Shown: piece by piece, positions 13,101 through 26,428 of the stretch
Position numbering within the stretch: the stretch's first letter is position 1
Layout of the letters: every line of letters begins with the position of its first letter
Source: Brevipalpus yothersi
Taxonomy: Eukaryota; Arthropoda; Arachnida; Trombidiformes; Tenuipalpidae
Assembly: GCA_003956705.1 (NCBI GenBank)
Contig: QZCP01000223.1
Coordinates: 84,364 to 148,363 of the forward strand
DNA: 64,000 nt
Direction of reading: 5' to 3'
Notes under the pieces: generated by a model
What the model saw: the letters and a program-made list of their open reading frames with translations, nothing else
Database searches by the model: none
What the model was told of the DNA's origin: nothing
Position numbers and translations under genes: made by a program

Positions 13101-14598
13101 CGCGCCAAAAGTGTTGAAATCATCTTCGTTGCAACGAAGCGCGACGTAATTGAGAAAGAGATAAGAGAGAGAGTTGAAATGAATCAACTTTCATTTTCGT
13201 AGTTTTTTGTACTATTTTATGGCATTTCATTCTTATTCTTCCGTGCTAAATAAAGTTTTCTCTTCCTTTCCATTCCAGACAATCAATCTACTGATGTTGT
13301 AATTGTTGTCATTGATTGACACTAATCATGAGCTCAAATTTTTTTTTCGGACAGAATATTATTATGATAAATTTGAAATTTGAGGTTTTTTTTAAACTGT
13401 GGAAAAAATATTTCCCACTAGAAAGCTTACCTGTTAGAAAGTAAAGATTGGCATTTTTATTTTGTTCAGTTGATTCGCTCTTTGAAGTAGCCTTTGGACT
13501 GAGATCAGCACGCGATTCACTGATTTGGGATTCCTTTACCATTGCCTTCCGGCTCATCGTTCTGGACGGCTTGCTTTCTTGATCGTTCATCTTTAATTCT
13601 AATCGATCAATTTCGGTATCTTCATCATTGTGTCGAGCCGACTAGAGATGGTGAAAATTGGACAAAATAGAAAAAAATAAGTTCTGTTAGTATGATCAGT
13701 ATGATTTATATTGAGAAAAAAACATTGAATTCTTTCCACACATGGAGAATTTTTCCAAGTTTGAAAGACTAATCCGAATGATGAACCATCAAAGTAGATT
13801 GAAATACATAACAGAAAATGAAGTAGACTGTCTTCTTTCTCTCTTGAGAGCTTGAAATCATTTTTTGATAACCATGTTAGTCAGTCAAAAAAAATTTAGA
13901 TATTCAAAAGATGGTGAACAGTCTTCTTACAATATATATCGTTGACCATCACCAATCGCATGCCGTGAGAGGAGTGAAAAAAAGTCCCATTTGTGGAGTG
14001 AAAAAAACTATTCCTGCAACCCAGTCTCTATCCAATTGAGTCGATAATATTGAAGGCAAATTGTGTAAACTCGTTTACTGGACTGGGATCAGTTGATTTT
14101 CATGAAAGAGGTGGAACATTGATGAGAGGAGAGAGAATATGAAAAAGATGAAGAAGAAGAAGAAGCTCCTGAAAAATTGTGATGCTACTCCATAATCAAA
14201 CAGGAAGCTTCAATATTTGAGATCAGATAGATTTTCCCAAATGATTCATGATAAGGCATAAACTTGACCCACTAAAAGTATCTTCAGGTTCAGGAGGAAT
14301 TGAAAGAGGCTAGGGATGGATGAGAGAGCGAGAGAGAGAGAGAGAGGGTTAGGATGTTTTTTTAATTATTGGGCCAAAGTAAATCCACGATCAAGTGAAT
14401 CCGATAATAATAATCATCGATCGATTGAGTGGTGAGAGAGAGAGAGCGAAATAGTGAGGATGTTCTAACTGATTATCCCTCAAGCTATTAACTCAGTCCA
14501 TTATTGTGAGAAAATTTTTCTGATGATATTTGTATCCAAATCAATCAGTCAACAGGGTTTTCACGAGATAAAAGGATCAAATAGTGGGCTAGTTGAAT

Positions 14599-14648
<50 letters not shown>

Positions 14649-15812
14649 GAATAACGGTCCAGAACAGAAGATGAAAGAAGAGAGGAAGTTTTCATCTCAT
14701 ATACATGTTTACCGATTGTATGTCTACCAATAAGAGAGAGCATGTTGGTGGTCTTCGAAGCATTGTTATAAACATCAAACCCAAATATAAAAGACTTTTT
14801 TCCTAAATAGCCTGCAAAAACTTATCAACTCTTACCTGATGGAATCGTGATGCTGGACCAGAGAGTTTGAAGGCAGAATCACGTCGAGCACCCATAACCA
14901 CCTCCGCGCTGACAGCCCAAGCTACGACACCTGAGAAAGCGAAAATATGTGGTCAAAATAATGAAAAAATTTTTCAAGTCAAAAGAAAAATATTATATAG
15001 TTGTATAATGGAATGAATTTTTCGTGAATTCAATCGATAAGAATAGGTGGAAGAGAAATGATAGAATGATTGAAAGTAACGCGGGTTCCTCAAGTTCGTG
15101 AATCACTTTAATCATGCCATCAATCACGATTGGAACAAGAGAACGAAAGAGAAAGAGAGAGAGAAAGTTTGAAGAATTTGAGTTCCAATTTTTGCCATCT
15201 CAATACAGTTGAAAAGATGAACAATGAGACAGATTATCATCGAGTAAATTTATCATCATGAATAGATATTTTGAAAAATGAAGACAAACTGCTGGATTTA
15301 GATTCTTCATTCACTTTCTTTTCATTGATCAATTTATCTACTAAACATGATAATCTTCCACTACTTCAGCCAATTTAAACGGTAAAACTTTGACAAACAT
15401 GCTTAATTATGTTTCTAGTGGCCATTGACTTGTGTTCAGGTGGATATGAAAGTAAAGAATTTACTTTCAGTAGCTAAATTTATACTTTTCTCAATGGATT
15501 CATATTACAAAATGTTTCCCTATCTCACTTTCTCGGACACTTTTACTGGGCCATGTATTCCCAAAAAATAATCAGGACACACACACACATCATTATCAAT
15601 GATGGGCACATTGATTTGGAGAAACTTGTAACACGTCCAGATAATCGTCACTCTTGATCTTTGGCCATTCATTGACATGCATAAAAAGATGAGCATAAAA
15701 AGAACTTGACTTTTATCTTATATATATATTGCAAGTGAATTTGTGTTACTCTCGCTGCTGATCAGCTATTTTCGGATTTTCTTTTGCATTCTCTTAAATC
15801 GTTTCCGAACTT

Positions 15813-15863
<51 letters not shown>

Positions 15864-17079
15864 TGGTCAGCAACTGATGAAGATGAGAGCGAGAATCCCC
15901 AAAAAAAGAGGAGTATAAATGGTAATATATAGGTCATGGCTTCAGCTAAATCATACGACTTCTGCTCATTGGAATACCCATCCTAATCACGGTTACATTT
16001 GCCGGATCATCATCTTCATTTTCTTCTTTTCTCTTTCGGGAAAGAGAGAGAGAAACTAATTTATGAAGGCCAACATGGCAATGAAATCAAGATGGGAACT
16101 CCTAAAAAAACGTAATAGTGAAAACACAAGTTTTCATTCATCCAAGGAGCATCTTCAACTTTTGGGTCTGAAAATTCGATTTTTATCTCTCTCTCTCTCT
16201 CTTTTTCTCTATCTCTTCAAAAAATAATGATAATGCCAAAAAACGCCACCGTTTACCGCATCAAATTGAGAATAGAAGCTTCTGGTTGGCAGTTGGAAAA
16301 GATTGAATATATTCAATTCAAATTCCAAGTCATTTAGTTCAACAATAACACACACGAAATCTGGGTGTCTGTCACTCAAAGTTTCATTTGTATGATAGGC
16401 TTGTGGTCCAATATAATCTTCTCATCTATTAGACTACCTATTATGTGACTATATTACCTCCCCTCTCTCAAAACACTATACCATGGCACTCATTTAAAAT
16501 TCTGAGAAGAATTGGTCAGAATCAAGAGAACAATGAGATTGAACAATGTTCACAAAAATTGATAAACTTTTCCGATATGGTTTCGATATCAAACCCATTG
16601 ACCGATTCTCATTCAATAAATTAGATCATTTCCATCATGAAATAGGATCTCCAGTAGAGATTCCAGAGTATCCTTTTTCCTAATAAATTTTCTTCCAGCC
16701 CCTTAGCCAACTAGCCAATGGATTAATTCTTTGACGATTGAACTTGGAAAATTCTCCGATAAATTCAAACAAAGTTGTCAAATTGTTATTTGAAATAATA
16801 AACCAATCAAGAATTCAGGGGAAAAATTGCATACTAATCAGCATACTGACCTATTATTGCTGCCAGAGCAGGTAATAGAAGGCCCAGAGAAAGTATCCAT
16901 CTCATACGACTTTTGGCCTGTTCACTACTGACCTCGGAAGATGGGCTACTTCGACCGGCGGAAGAAGGTGATCGACCTCGGTGATGCCTATGGTGGTGAT
17001 GGTGATGACTTCCATGATGATGACTGTGATGAGATCGATCGCAACTGTCTCCTGGAATAAGATGATTAGGTCTTGTCAT
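10178..17079 (-). CDS. Unrecognised single-span membrane protein, His-rich head, Q/P-rich body, four exons
   Basis: Exons: 17079-16851, 14930-14836, 13641-13431, 11901-10178. Phases agree (1, 0, 1) and the total is 752 residues. I chose the ATG at 17079. The frame continues upstream without an ATG, so a further 5' exon is possible. The head (residues 15-34) is almost all His. It is followed by a basic Ser-rich stretch and a membrane span at about 60-84, which crosses the first splice site. No signal peptide precedes the span, so an N-in signal-anchor topology is likely. The body has long Ser/Thr, Gln/Pro/Gly and His/Gln tracts (about residues 240-600) of the disordered type. The last 60 residues are less repetitive (LLLPLLPKPRMNLNGKVVFG at about 701-720) and end in KRR; this block looks conserved. 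I do not recognise the family and assign no function. The long introns carry (GA)n arrays. Confidence 0.72.
14601..14645. repeat. (GA)n microsatellite
   Basis: An AG array of about 45 bp in the intron between exons 2 and 3 of the Q/P-rich gene. Confidence 0.95.
15815..15860. repeat. (TC)n microsatellite
   Basis: A CT array of about 46 bp in the first intron of the Q/P-rich gene. Confidence 0.95.
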
Positions 17080-20076
17080 AACTTTCGGTGGATTAATTGT
17101 GGGAAGACAATTATAAGTTGTGTTTGTGTGTGTGTGCGTGTGGGAATGTTGATTTCTCAGAACTTTTGGAATTTGAATTCTCTCTCTTTTTTTTCGTGCA
17201 AAATCAAATAATTGGGTCAACAATGTGAACTATGAGTATCAATGTTGATGAAGAGAGAAGGTACAAAGTTTACTTGACACTGAATAGTATCACACGAATC
17301 AATATACACATACACAAATTGAGTCACGAATTGTTGTAAAAACTGTTGTGTAAGTAGGTAAAAATGTATGTATAATTTTGAAGAGAGAAACTCAATCAAT
17401 ATGAAAACAATCCAGATCAATTGTATTTGTTTAACTTTGAAGGCGAAAAATGATCATTCAAACATTGATTTTGAATGCTTATTTTCGATTAACTTTTCAA
17501 CTACTTTCTTCTTTCAATCGATACTTTCTCAAGTCTCTCTTTCGTTCTCTTTCTCTCTCTTTCTCGTTCTATCTTTCTTCACAAAAATATGTGGGAAGAT
17601 GATAATGGTGAACAGTACAACACTGGAATCATCGAAAATTGGCTGGTAAAAGTTTGTCCACTTCAACACAATCAAACACGATGAAACACAACTGCTCGAT
17701 GGCCTCTCCTCATATCGACTGGGTGATAATCGAGAAGAGAGAGCTGTTCAACCGATAGTTCGAACAAGTGGACACGAACTGGAGAGCGGTAAAGGGGAAA
17801 AAGAAAAATAAGTGAGGTTCGAGATGCGGACTAAGATCAAGAGTGAGTAGGGGATGCTGGGGAGAGAGAGAGAGGCTGGATGAGGAGCGAGAGAGAGAGA
17901 GAAGAGATGCTGGATGATGGTAAAGGTGAGAGAAAGATGTTGACTCAGCCATTACTCAAAATAGAATGGATAGTCTTCATGAGGACTTAGGCCATTTAGA
18001 TTCTCCTAAAGACCTACTTTTGCCTTCTACACTTGCTCTTCTCGATATTGTGTCACGACATTAAACATTTCTCTCTCTCTCTCTCTCTCTCTTGCCGGTT
18101 GCCGGAGGAAAGAGAGAGAGAGAGAGAGAAAGATGAAATAAAGAAAGAAAGAGAAATGAAAACGGATCGCGCTTCGAGTTGACTTTCTCGGCCATCATCA
18201 GCCGTTCTTCCACTTTCTTCCTCGCGCCTAGCCGCGAGATTCATTGCAAGTAGTATTGGTGTGTATGTATATATACATGATGATATTCCACTTTCTTGAT
18301 GAATAGATTCACCGTCTAACCAGCCATAATCGAATGGAGGACATCAGATTGCCAAGATTGATCGGGTTTTTAAGGGTGAAAAGGTGAACAAAATTTTTGC
18401 TCGGACCTTTATATAATGGACTGGTATGAGAAGGTATTCCGTTTTCTTCCTGCCAAACAGCAATATCATAGCAGATATTTTCATTCTTATATTCTTAAAT
18501 TTTAATGACACCACTGTGACACTGGAATAGCTTTTTCTTTTTAGACTGATTAAAGATTTCCAGCAGTGTTGATGATAGAGTTTTGGTCAATTGGGAGATA
18601 GAGAGAGGCGGGAAATCTTGAACGCCTCAAGCTTTCGATGAGACTTGAAATTTGTCTCATTCAAGTGTCATCAGAATATGATGATAGATAAAAAGATCTC
18701 TAACAGTGCCTTATAGTATTTATATCTGGAAGTTGAATGTTTTGACCACTTTTCAGCTTTCATCATCAGCCACACAGCACCCTCAACTTGTTAAGGCCCA
18801 AAAAATGATCTTTTAATCGACCTCACAAACTACCGTTATTCACCATCAGTAGCGGTACTAATCTTAGCTTCACTCATAATGGACACATTCCACAATAGAC
18901 ATCTGATTAGTGTCACAAATTGACGTAAAATAGTGCCACTTCTGACTTCTAGCTGTATGATTAGCGTGAATGTCAATGTGAACATTAATACGGATTCCAA
19001 ATAATAGAGACAGTGTCTGAGAGGAACGCATCAATTGAAGGCTAAGCGATTTATATACGCAAAGATGAGAGGTGACAAAAAAAAAGGTGGTAAAATCAAC
19101 GCAATCAACCGATTGAGGAGAAGAAGAAGAAGTATCCACACGGAACATGGTTAAATGTGACCATTTTTAGATCAAGTCAAGTGTGTGTGTATGATCAAAG
19201 GTCACTCGGAACAGTCAATCCAATTTAAATAACTCTAAGATAGTTACTGTGTCACAGTTTTATCGAGCAAACAGTAGCCCTCATATTATGAAGAGAGAGA
19301 GAGATGAAATGAAAACGAGATCATTGAAGCAAGCATAATAAAGCATAATGAAGCATGATGAGAAATTTAAAGTAGATTGAAACACTCTCTCTCTCTCTAT
19401 ACGAAAGTTTTCGTTTTTTCCGAACTTGAATTCAGGATTCAGAATATGTGCAAATGGAATATCAGTTTTACTCTTCTTCTAAAGCTATCTGGAACATTGT
19501 CATTCATGCCTTTCGCCGAATTCAATGTCAGCCGGTATGAAATGAATTTTCGATGGCGTCTGATTATAGTGATCATCTAATGATAGAAGAGAGAGTGTGT
19601 CTATATGTATGTGGGTATACAGTAATCGTTGACCATCATTATTTTTTCTGGTTCAATTATGAAATAAGATTTTTTAGATTAGAGAGATCAGATGCTATCA
19701 CCTCCCAGTTGGAAAAAAAATCGGGAAAGTTGCAGATCTTTCACATCTCAGGATGCAAATACCACATCTTAAAATACTCGATGGTGGCACTGAAAAATTC
19801 TATGTTTTTGAAGACATTTCATTATGGAATTCACACTCATGACTGAAAATCATGGAATAGCATAGTAGCGAATAGGATATCCAACCAGTTTTTATCTCGA
19901 GTGATTTGAAATTATTTTCCATACTGTATGCAGCTAACTGATTAGAATTGCAAAAAAATCAAGGTTTATTCAGGAACACAAAATTTTCGAAACACACAAA
20001 TTAGGTCAACAAATAAATATTCAGAAAAATCAGAGAACTTCGACAAAAATTTGGAATATAATGCTAGAGGATATCC
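17080..20076. other. 3-kb intergenic region, no gene recognised
   Basis: This lies upstream of the Q/P-rich gene and downstream of the BEN-like gene. It contains short GA/CT tracts near 17866-17900, 18068-18130 and 19293. Open frames here (for example 17710-17952 minus and 18870-19148 minus) are low-complexity or lack recognisable domains. A 5' UTR exon or promoter of the Q/P-rich gene may lie within the first few hundred bases. Confidence 0.5.
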
Positions 20077-21107
20077 TCAGATTGAGCTTAGGAATTTTGT
20101 GAAGTAACTTCTCCTCTTAAATGTATAGCTCTTGAGCTCGGTGAGAAGTTGGCTTATCGAACGTCGAATTGAAGTATATTTTGAAGACATATCGTAGGTA
20201 TGGATAACCTTAGTGTTGTTGCCTTTCTCTGAAGAATGATGATCATTCCAAGAAGTGAGAGAATAGTGAATGAGAGCCTTCAATTTTTCACAATCAATTT
20301 GGGACCTCCAGTACTTTCCACCAGCATTTATGCCTTTTCCTTCCCACTCTGAACTATCCCATGATCTCCTGATTAAATTGCGACAGTGTATCTCAACATT
20401 GGCCGATTCTCGTAAGCTTCGAGCAATGATCAGCTTGGGCACGTCATATTTTTTATCAATTCGAATACAGTCCTGATTAAAATAATGATATTTATGCAAT
20501 TAGGCTGGGATATCCTCTAAGAGCAAAGGAAAAACTCACAGTATTATTCTTTTCAGCTGAAGATATATCTGAAAGCTTTTTTCTTCATATCGATCACCTC
20601 TTTCCATAATTCCGAGAGGATATTCTTTACACTTTCACGCAAGAAGGAAAAATCTTTCAATTTATCATCAGCACTCTCCTCTACAGAGCTCTGTTGATCG
20701 ACTGATTGATCTTCATCTTCTTCAGTCGTATCATGCGGAGCATTATGGTCACTCAAATCGCATGAATTCTCATATGTAGACTGATATCGATCATTCAGGC
20801 CATGGTTATACTCTACAGGCATCGTCAATTGAGAATCACGTGCAGGGGAAGGTGAATGAAATTGATTCCTCGCTGAAAAAAGAACATTGAATCAAGATGA
20901 GAGCCTCAAAAATCTATTCTCCTTCACCTCCAGGGAAATTATTGGAGATATCTTTCAAAATTCGAGAGCCTGGATAAAAAAGTTAGAAATTATCGGAACG
21001 CTTAATATTTTCCATTGACTATTCACCTTGGCTTGCATTGATGTTATTGCTCATCATTTGTAGACCTAATGGAGAGAAATATTTCGTTTTCAGAGAGTGA
21101 AAAACAC

Positions 21108-21151
<44 letters not shown>

Positions 21152-21885
21152 TGAATGATAAAAAATTTCCACCTTGTTCACCAACATGATGGATATCCAT
21201 TGATACACCCGAATCTGAGTTGAAAAAATTTAACTATCAATGAACCAGGAAACTGGAAGAATTGCAAATTGATTTTTTAACTCTGGTTGGATTGTTCAGG
21301 ATATCCAATGCTACACTCAAATCTGTTCAAAATTGACAGGAAATGATATATACACTTTGACACATAATACTTCTTCTCACCTCGAGCAAGATGATTTGTG
21401 GTGTTTTTGGTCAATGGTTGGTCAATTTGATCTTTCAAAACACTCAACGTAACTCCTCCATTTCAATTTTAGAATCTGATTAGAATCATTGAATCAAACT
21501 TATCGAATCGTTAATGACTCACATTTACACTAACCTGATATGGCTAATATGTCACCTTTCAGTGACATTCCATTGATTGATACCTCCACCGGGTTGAACA
21601 CACCAGCCTGATCAAAATTTGAGCATCTCGCGATGAGATCACCATGAATGGCTATATTTGAGGTATTGATAACATGGATATCCTCACTGTAATCCTTGAA
21701 AACAAAAATTTGCTAGCCATAGTTGATGAAAATTACACTCGAACACAATTAATCTACTGTTTTAGATGGAAATGATCAATAAAAAAAAGTAAACAGATGA
21801 ATGGCACATGTTAATTTGTTCTCTCACCTTAGCTGTTCCAAACTCTTTTTCTCTTCCTTTTCTCAGCAAAAAAGTAGCATGAAAA
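20077..21885 (-). CDS. BEN-domain-like protein, at least eight exons, 5' end not found
   Basis: BEN domains bind DNA or chromatin partners, often in transcriptional repressors. Exons I can support: 21885-21828, 21694-21535, 21452-21381, 21214-21173, 21065-21027, 20969-20928, 20872-20598, 20472-20077. Most introns are phase 1 and the chain stays open for about 360 residues. The last exon carries the BEN-like part. It has YDVPKLIIARSL, then HCRNLIRRSW about ten residues on, a Gly-containing loop, and IDCEKLKALI. This matches the usual order of a VP strand, a basic R-x-L-L helix and an L-D-x-x-K helix. The exon before it is acidic and helical. The start codon lies above 21885 and was not found. 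A tempting donor at 20539 would shift the frame by one base; the donor at 20597 (GTGATC) keeps it. The domain call is by eye, so a different small DNA-binding fold is possible. Confidence 0.6.
21111..21144. repeat. (GA)n microsatellite
   Basis: A short GA array of about 34 bp inside an intron of the BEN-like gene. Confidence 0.95.
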
Positions 21886-21967
21886 CTGGTTCCTTATCTT
21901 TCTTATCAATCAAAATAAAACACAGCAATTACTAGCTTATTGATGATTTTGAAGCTCAGTTTTTATC

Positions 21968-23097
21968 ATGTCTCGTAGAACATTTTATTGTGATAGGAAT
22001 GCTCTAGAACTTCTGGATTACCGAGTGCCAGAACCCGAGCTAGTAGATGCTCCTCTCTATCGTGAACGTGTATTCGAGAACTCATCGGAAATTGCTAGTG
22101 GAGATATCCTCCTTGCAAGCACATCTGATGCTCCTCAATGTGAATCAGTTTGGCTATTATGTTTTTTCAATTCTCAGGTCAGGTTACTTCTTTAGCTTCT
22201 CATCTTACTTTGGAAACAAAAATTAATTCGAGAGAAGAGGAAATTTGGTCAGAATAGGGATCACACGAGATAGCTATGGCTAAGAATGGTAAACTTCGAA
22301 AAACACAAAGTGTACCTAATCGAAAAACAAACGATACACCTTATCTGAGCTCATTTTCAAATTCTTTGAGTCGAAAATCATTAGCTGCAATCGATCAGAA
22401 TTCTTGTAAAAGTTCAAATTAATTTTCTACATTCAGCTATGATTTCATGAATTGATTATTCTATAGAAAATCCCTCGCTATGAGCAATCTCGGGGATATC
22501 TTCTTAGAAGAAAGTTCTCAAACTGATCAAGATCAATCCATCCAAAGTATGAGAGATTGTTCTATTCAAGAAAGTCCTTCGTAAAAGGTTGAGCATGAGA
22601 AATTTTCTGAAGATCTCGATACAGAGGATCTACAGCCTGATTCAACCATTCTCAGTGAGCTTCAGAATGAACATATGAATGATGAGGATATCCCCGAACT
22701 TCAAATCGATGAAAAGATTGATGAGAATCAACAAGAATTGAAAGTTGAAAAGCCATCAAAGAAGAAAAAAAATTTCCGATTGACACCTCATTAGCTCACT
22801 CAGCAAGCAATGGTAGAGCAGTTCATTTTTTCATCTATCAAAACGATCAATTCATATCGAAAGATCGCTACGATGAGATTCTGAAAATGGTCATCAGCAA
22901 AAAAGAAAGCAAATATCGTTGCTCAGTTGAAAAAGTTCTAAGTTCGCATAAGGGCTGTAAGCTCAAGCACAAGGAGATACGATAGCTTAAATATCATGTC
23001 TGTCCATTAATATTCACCTACAAATGTGGTGATTGCGATGGCACCTTTCGATATTACAATACTTGTGCCAAGCATCTCAAAAAAGTTCATAAAAAAT
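21968..23097 (+). pseudogene. Broken C2H2 zinc-finger gene, head-to-head with the BEN-like gene
   Basis: The first frame starts at an ATG at 21968 (MSRRTFYCDRNALELLDY...) and runs 70 codons to a possible donor at 22178. A second open piece follows at about 22258-22437, and a third, acidic piece from about 22474. The third piece is stopped in frame by TAA at about 22582. It is then thrown out of frame near the A-run at about 22766-22772 and stopped again by TAG at about 22984. After that the frame gives YKCGDCDGTF...H...H, a clean C2H2 finger ending at a TGA near 23097. Two in-frame stops plus a frameshift argue for a decayed gene. The A-run shift alone could be an assembly error, but the stops are not in homopolymers. 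The parent family is unknown to me. Confidence 0.55.
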
Positions 23098-24064
23098 GAA
23101 ATTCTCAAATTTTTTATTCACTCAATACTCATCAAGAGTGGATATCCTCTTGTGAAAAATTATTGTTCCATGTATTCTCTCAATTTCATGAACATTATAT
23201 TTTGATCATTCAGTCTTCCATCTCATTTATTGATTTCTTTCTGGAGAAGCCGACACAAAAATATTTTCGATAGAGTCCTGATCGCTTAGACATTCTCTCC
23301 CAGTCTTCTATTATGATACGAATTCTAAATCAGACGGGATCTGCTAATTTTTCGTATTCAAGAAAATTTAATTGAATATTTTTTGCTGGATATCGCTCCC
23401 CCCTTGCTGAAGATTCACATTATGGTGGTTTCAGCATAAATCTGCTTATTTTTTCCAACTGGGCTCTTTGAAATTGACACAATTTGATGGGCAGAACACT
23501 TTGGAAATTTTTTTCCTGATTATTTTTCATACTTTTTATAGGCAATCATGATCGTGAATTTTAGTCCTAACCTTATTTTTCTTTCTTTTTCCCACTTATT
23601 TCTCGATACATTGTGAGCTTTGTGGCCGCATGAGAAATTGAACTAGATCAAAATGTACTCAAAATGATTAGAGGGCAACAAAAATATAAATATCTAATTA
23701 AACAAAAAACAGTGAAAGTATTCGAATGGGTCTATCATTGAGGGGAGCTTGATAGAATTATCCTGAATTTTCGTTCCTATATCCAATCTCTGGGTAGATC
23801 ATGAATCTTGAGCTCTATCAGCTGTAGAAGTATCCTTCCGCTGATTGCTATCTTGAAATCATGTTAATGTTGATAGTAAAATGTATCAATAAAGATGAAA
23901 TTACGGGACATTCTTTCAGTCCACATCCTGTCTGGGAGGGTTTACTCATTTTTTTCTCGGGAAAGATTTCGCAATCCATTCATCAGACAACATCATGGCT
24001 TAGCTTTATTCAAAGCATTTACCAGAATTAATGGGTAAGGAAAAGAAAATCAGTTGCTCTACCT

Positions 24065-24134
<70 letters not shown>

Positions 24135-26051
24135 GGATCTCATGGAATGCCTAGAAGGGATGACATTGCTTTGGATCCATCTTCATTAAGCCCTACTCTT
24201 GATCATCAGTTCAAGGCTAAAATCAAACCAGGAAACCCGATAAACTCGATCTTCTTGAATTGATATTCCGGTTTGATTTTATCATAAGATTACTGCCTCA
24301 TGAACTAATTAGAATATATATTAGCTTGGTGAATCACCAAATAGAATGGACATTCTTCACGATTGACAGGAAATGAGGAAGTTAGCTAAAATTCAACTGG
24401 ACTATACATAAGTTATGTCATGAATTCAGAGAAAATTTGACGAATGCTCACTTTGACAATCGAGTGGACATATCCATTTGTTATAAGTCACTATGAATTG
24501 TATTGTGTCCTGGAAAAAGACATATAATCGACTGATCTATCGGCAATTTGCATGAATTTGACTTCAACAAAATAGTTCACTTCATTTTATGGCTTCAGAA
24601 AATTTGATTTTCTGTCCTATTCATTGAATTATTTGACAATCTGAGGTGTTTTATACTTCCTATTTGAAATTCTAATAGATGCTTCTGATTCAAATACTCT
24701 ACAGGAGAAGTTTTGTTCTGTTCTGTACTTGCATGGATCCAAAATCACATGTTTGATTGAAAACTGATTGTGCGTCCATCACTGACATACAGTAAGTTCT
24801 TCTTAGGAAGTCGAATTGCGATGGGTTATTCAGGTCAACGATGAAGAATTCTAGCATCAAATGTGTTATCAAATTGGTCTGAAAGTTCCAAATTTTCCTG
24901 AACTATTCATGATAAGTTTTGCCCATGCATTTTCTCAGTTCTAAACTTCCTGAAACCCTTTTTCTAATTAGAAACTTATACCAATAATTAGTAGCCCAAT
25001 AAAAGTTTCAAAGTATAGAGAAAGAGGTTTGTTTGAATTTTATATTGAAGGTTAAAGCTTGTAACATAAGCTATTGGAAAGTGAATATAGTTGATGTATT
25101 GAATTTTAGCGGTACTTTAGATAATGAATTGGAAGCCTCAATTCAAAATCATCCATAACAATCCTTTCTTTACGCTTAAGCTTTGAAAATTGTTTGAAGA
25201 ATCGGTCAACAAGTTTCAAATTAAAAGAAAATTGATATGAATCAATAGAATATTTTGATAAACAACTTGAACAGATATTGGACTTTTGTGGTATCAAATG
25301 AATGGAAATATTTAGATCCCGATAAAAATTAATTCTACAAATTTAATCATTCAAAAAATTTCAAAAAGGAAGTGAATATTTTTCTTTTCTTCTTGTTCAC
25401 ATGAAAAATTATCACACATACACAAACACACGCATTCATAAATTGGTTTGGAATCATATTCGTCAGACTTACCTGATAGACTGTGCATTGTCAATCTGAA
25501 TCCTCTAATTTGATTTAGAGGATCTTTCTACAAGAGAATAATTTTTTCGAAATCTTTTCCGCAATAGTTCCACTTCCGAATAATTTGTCATGATGATGAA
25601 GATGAACCGCTATTTTGATGATAACAATACTTTCCCCACAGTCACATGTATATAACACAAAAGATTTCGATTCATCTACAGTTTGAGAGTGAAATTTCAA
25701 TATTTTGACCCGAAAACTGAGAAAATATTCACATTAAATTAGAAAAATTATATTTAGATTCAGTTTTCACAATCGTGAATCAGTTAGAACATAAATTTGA
25801 CTGAAGACAGATGAAACACCGTTATGATAATAATTCACACATTATATATTGATCTTATAGATTTCGAATTTTTTTCTACTCACTCAGATAAATATATAGA
25901 CATATGTATTATATGTATTATATATGTGCGTGTGTGTTGGAATAGTCTCTTTTAGATAGAAATTTATGTAACCAAATTAATAATCACAATCAAATGAGGA
26001 ACGAAAAAATTCAAGGCACCTGAGTGAGCATCGAAAAGTGGTTGAGAAGAG
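23098..26051. other. 3-kb AT-rich region without a recognised gene
   Basis: All frames are frequently stopped. It contains one large (GA)n array at about 24067-24131 and an AT-rich, TATA-like stretch near 25885-25930. The open frames at 25106-25297 and 25515-25700 (minus) show no domain. I see nothing else to support. Confidence 0.5.
24067..24131. repeat. (GA)n microsatellite, about 65 bp
   Basis: An AG dinucleotide array in a gene-poor stretch. Confidence 0.97.
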
Positions 26052-26290
26052 TCAAAGGGGGAGGATTGAAGAGAGAGAGAGAGGGTCGCCAAGGAGGAAG
26101 AAGATGGAGATGGAGATGAAGATGAAGATGAGAAACAAAACGGAAGCGGTCAGGTAAGATGAACTGGATCCTGTAGGGTGAGCTTGTTGATTAGAAATAG
26201 CTTGAGGAATTGAGTTGAGTAAAGTTTGTCCAAATACATGAGTATTACATAAGTAGGTGAGATGAACAAAATCGATGAGAAAGCATGTAT
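26052..26290 (-). CDS. Possible terminal exon of a GPI-anchored or tail-anchored protein
   Basis: Read from an acceptor at 26291 (CTGCAAG), the frame encodes about 79 residues. It begins with a Cys-containing segment (DTCFLIDF...YLCNTHVF), then a Ser-rich small-residue patch, then a strong hydrophobic stretch, and ends at a stop. A Cys-Asn near the end of an extracellular module followed by Ser and a hydrophobic tail is what a Ly6/quiver-type GPI protein looks like. That is only a resemblance. I did not find Cys-rich upstream exons that join in phase, so this may be a stray frame. Confidence 0.25.
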
Positions 26291-26369
26291 CTTGCAGTGA
26301 TCTAAGTCTCGAACTTCTCCCACTTGTCACCCCTCTTCAAATGCCACCCCTTCGTGTACTCTATTGGAA

Positions 26370-26428
<59 letters not shown>

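Noticed and set aside
20540..20872. A frameshift in the BEN-like gene at the A6 run near 20577
   Set aside because: Using the GTGAGT donor at 20539 leaves the frame one base off, but the donor at 20597 joins perfectly to the last exon, so no frameshift is needed.
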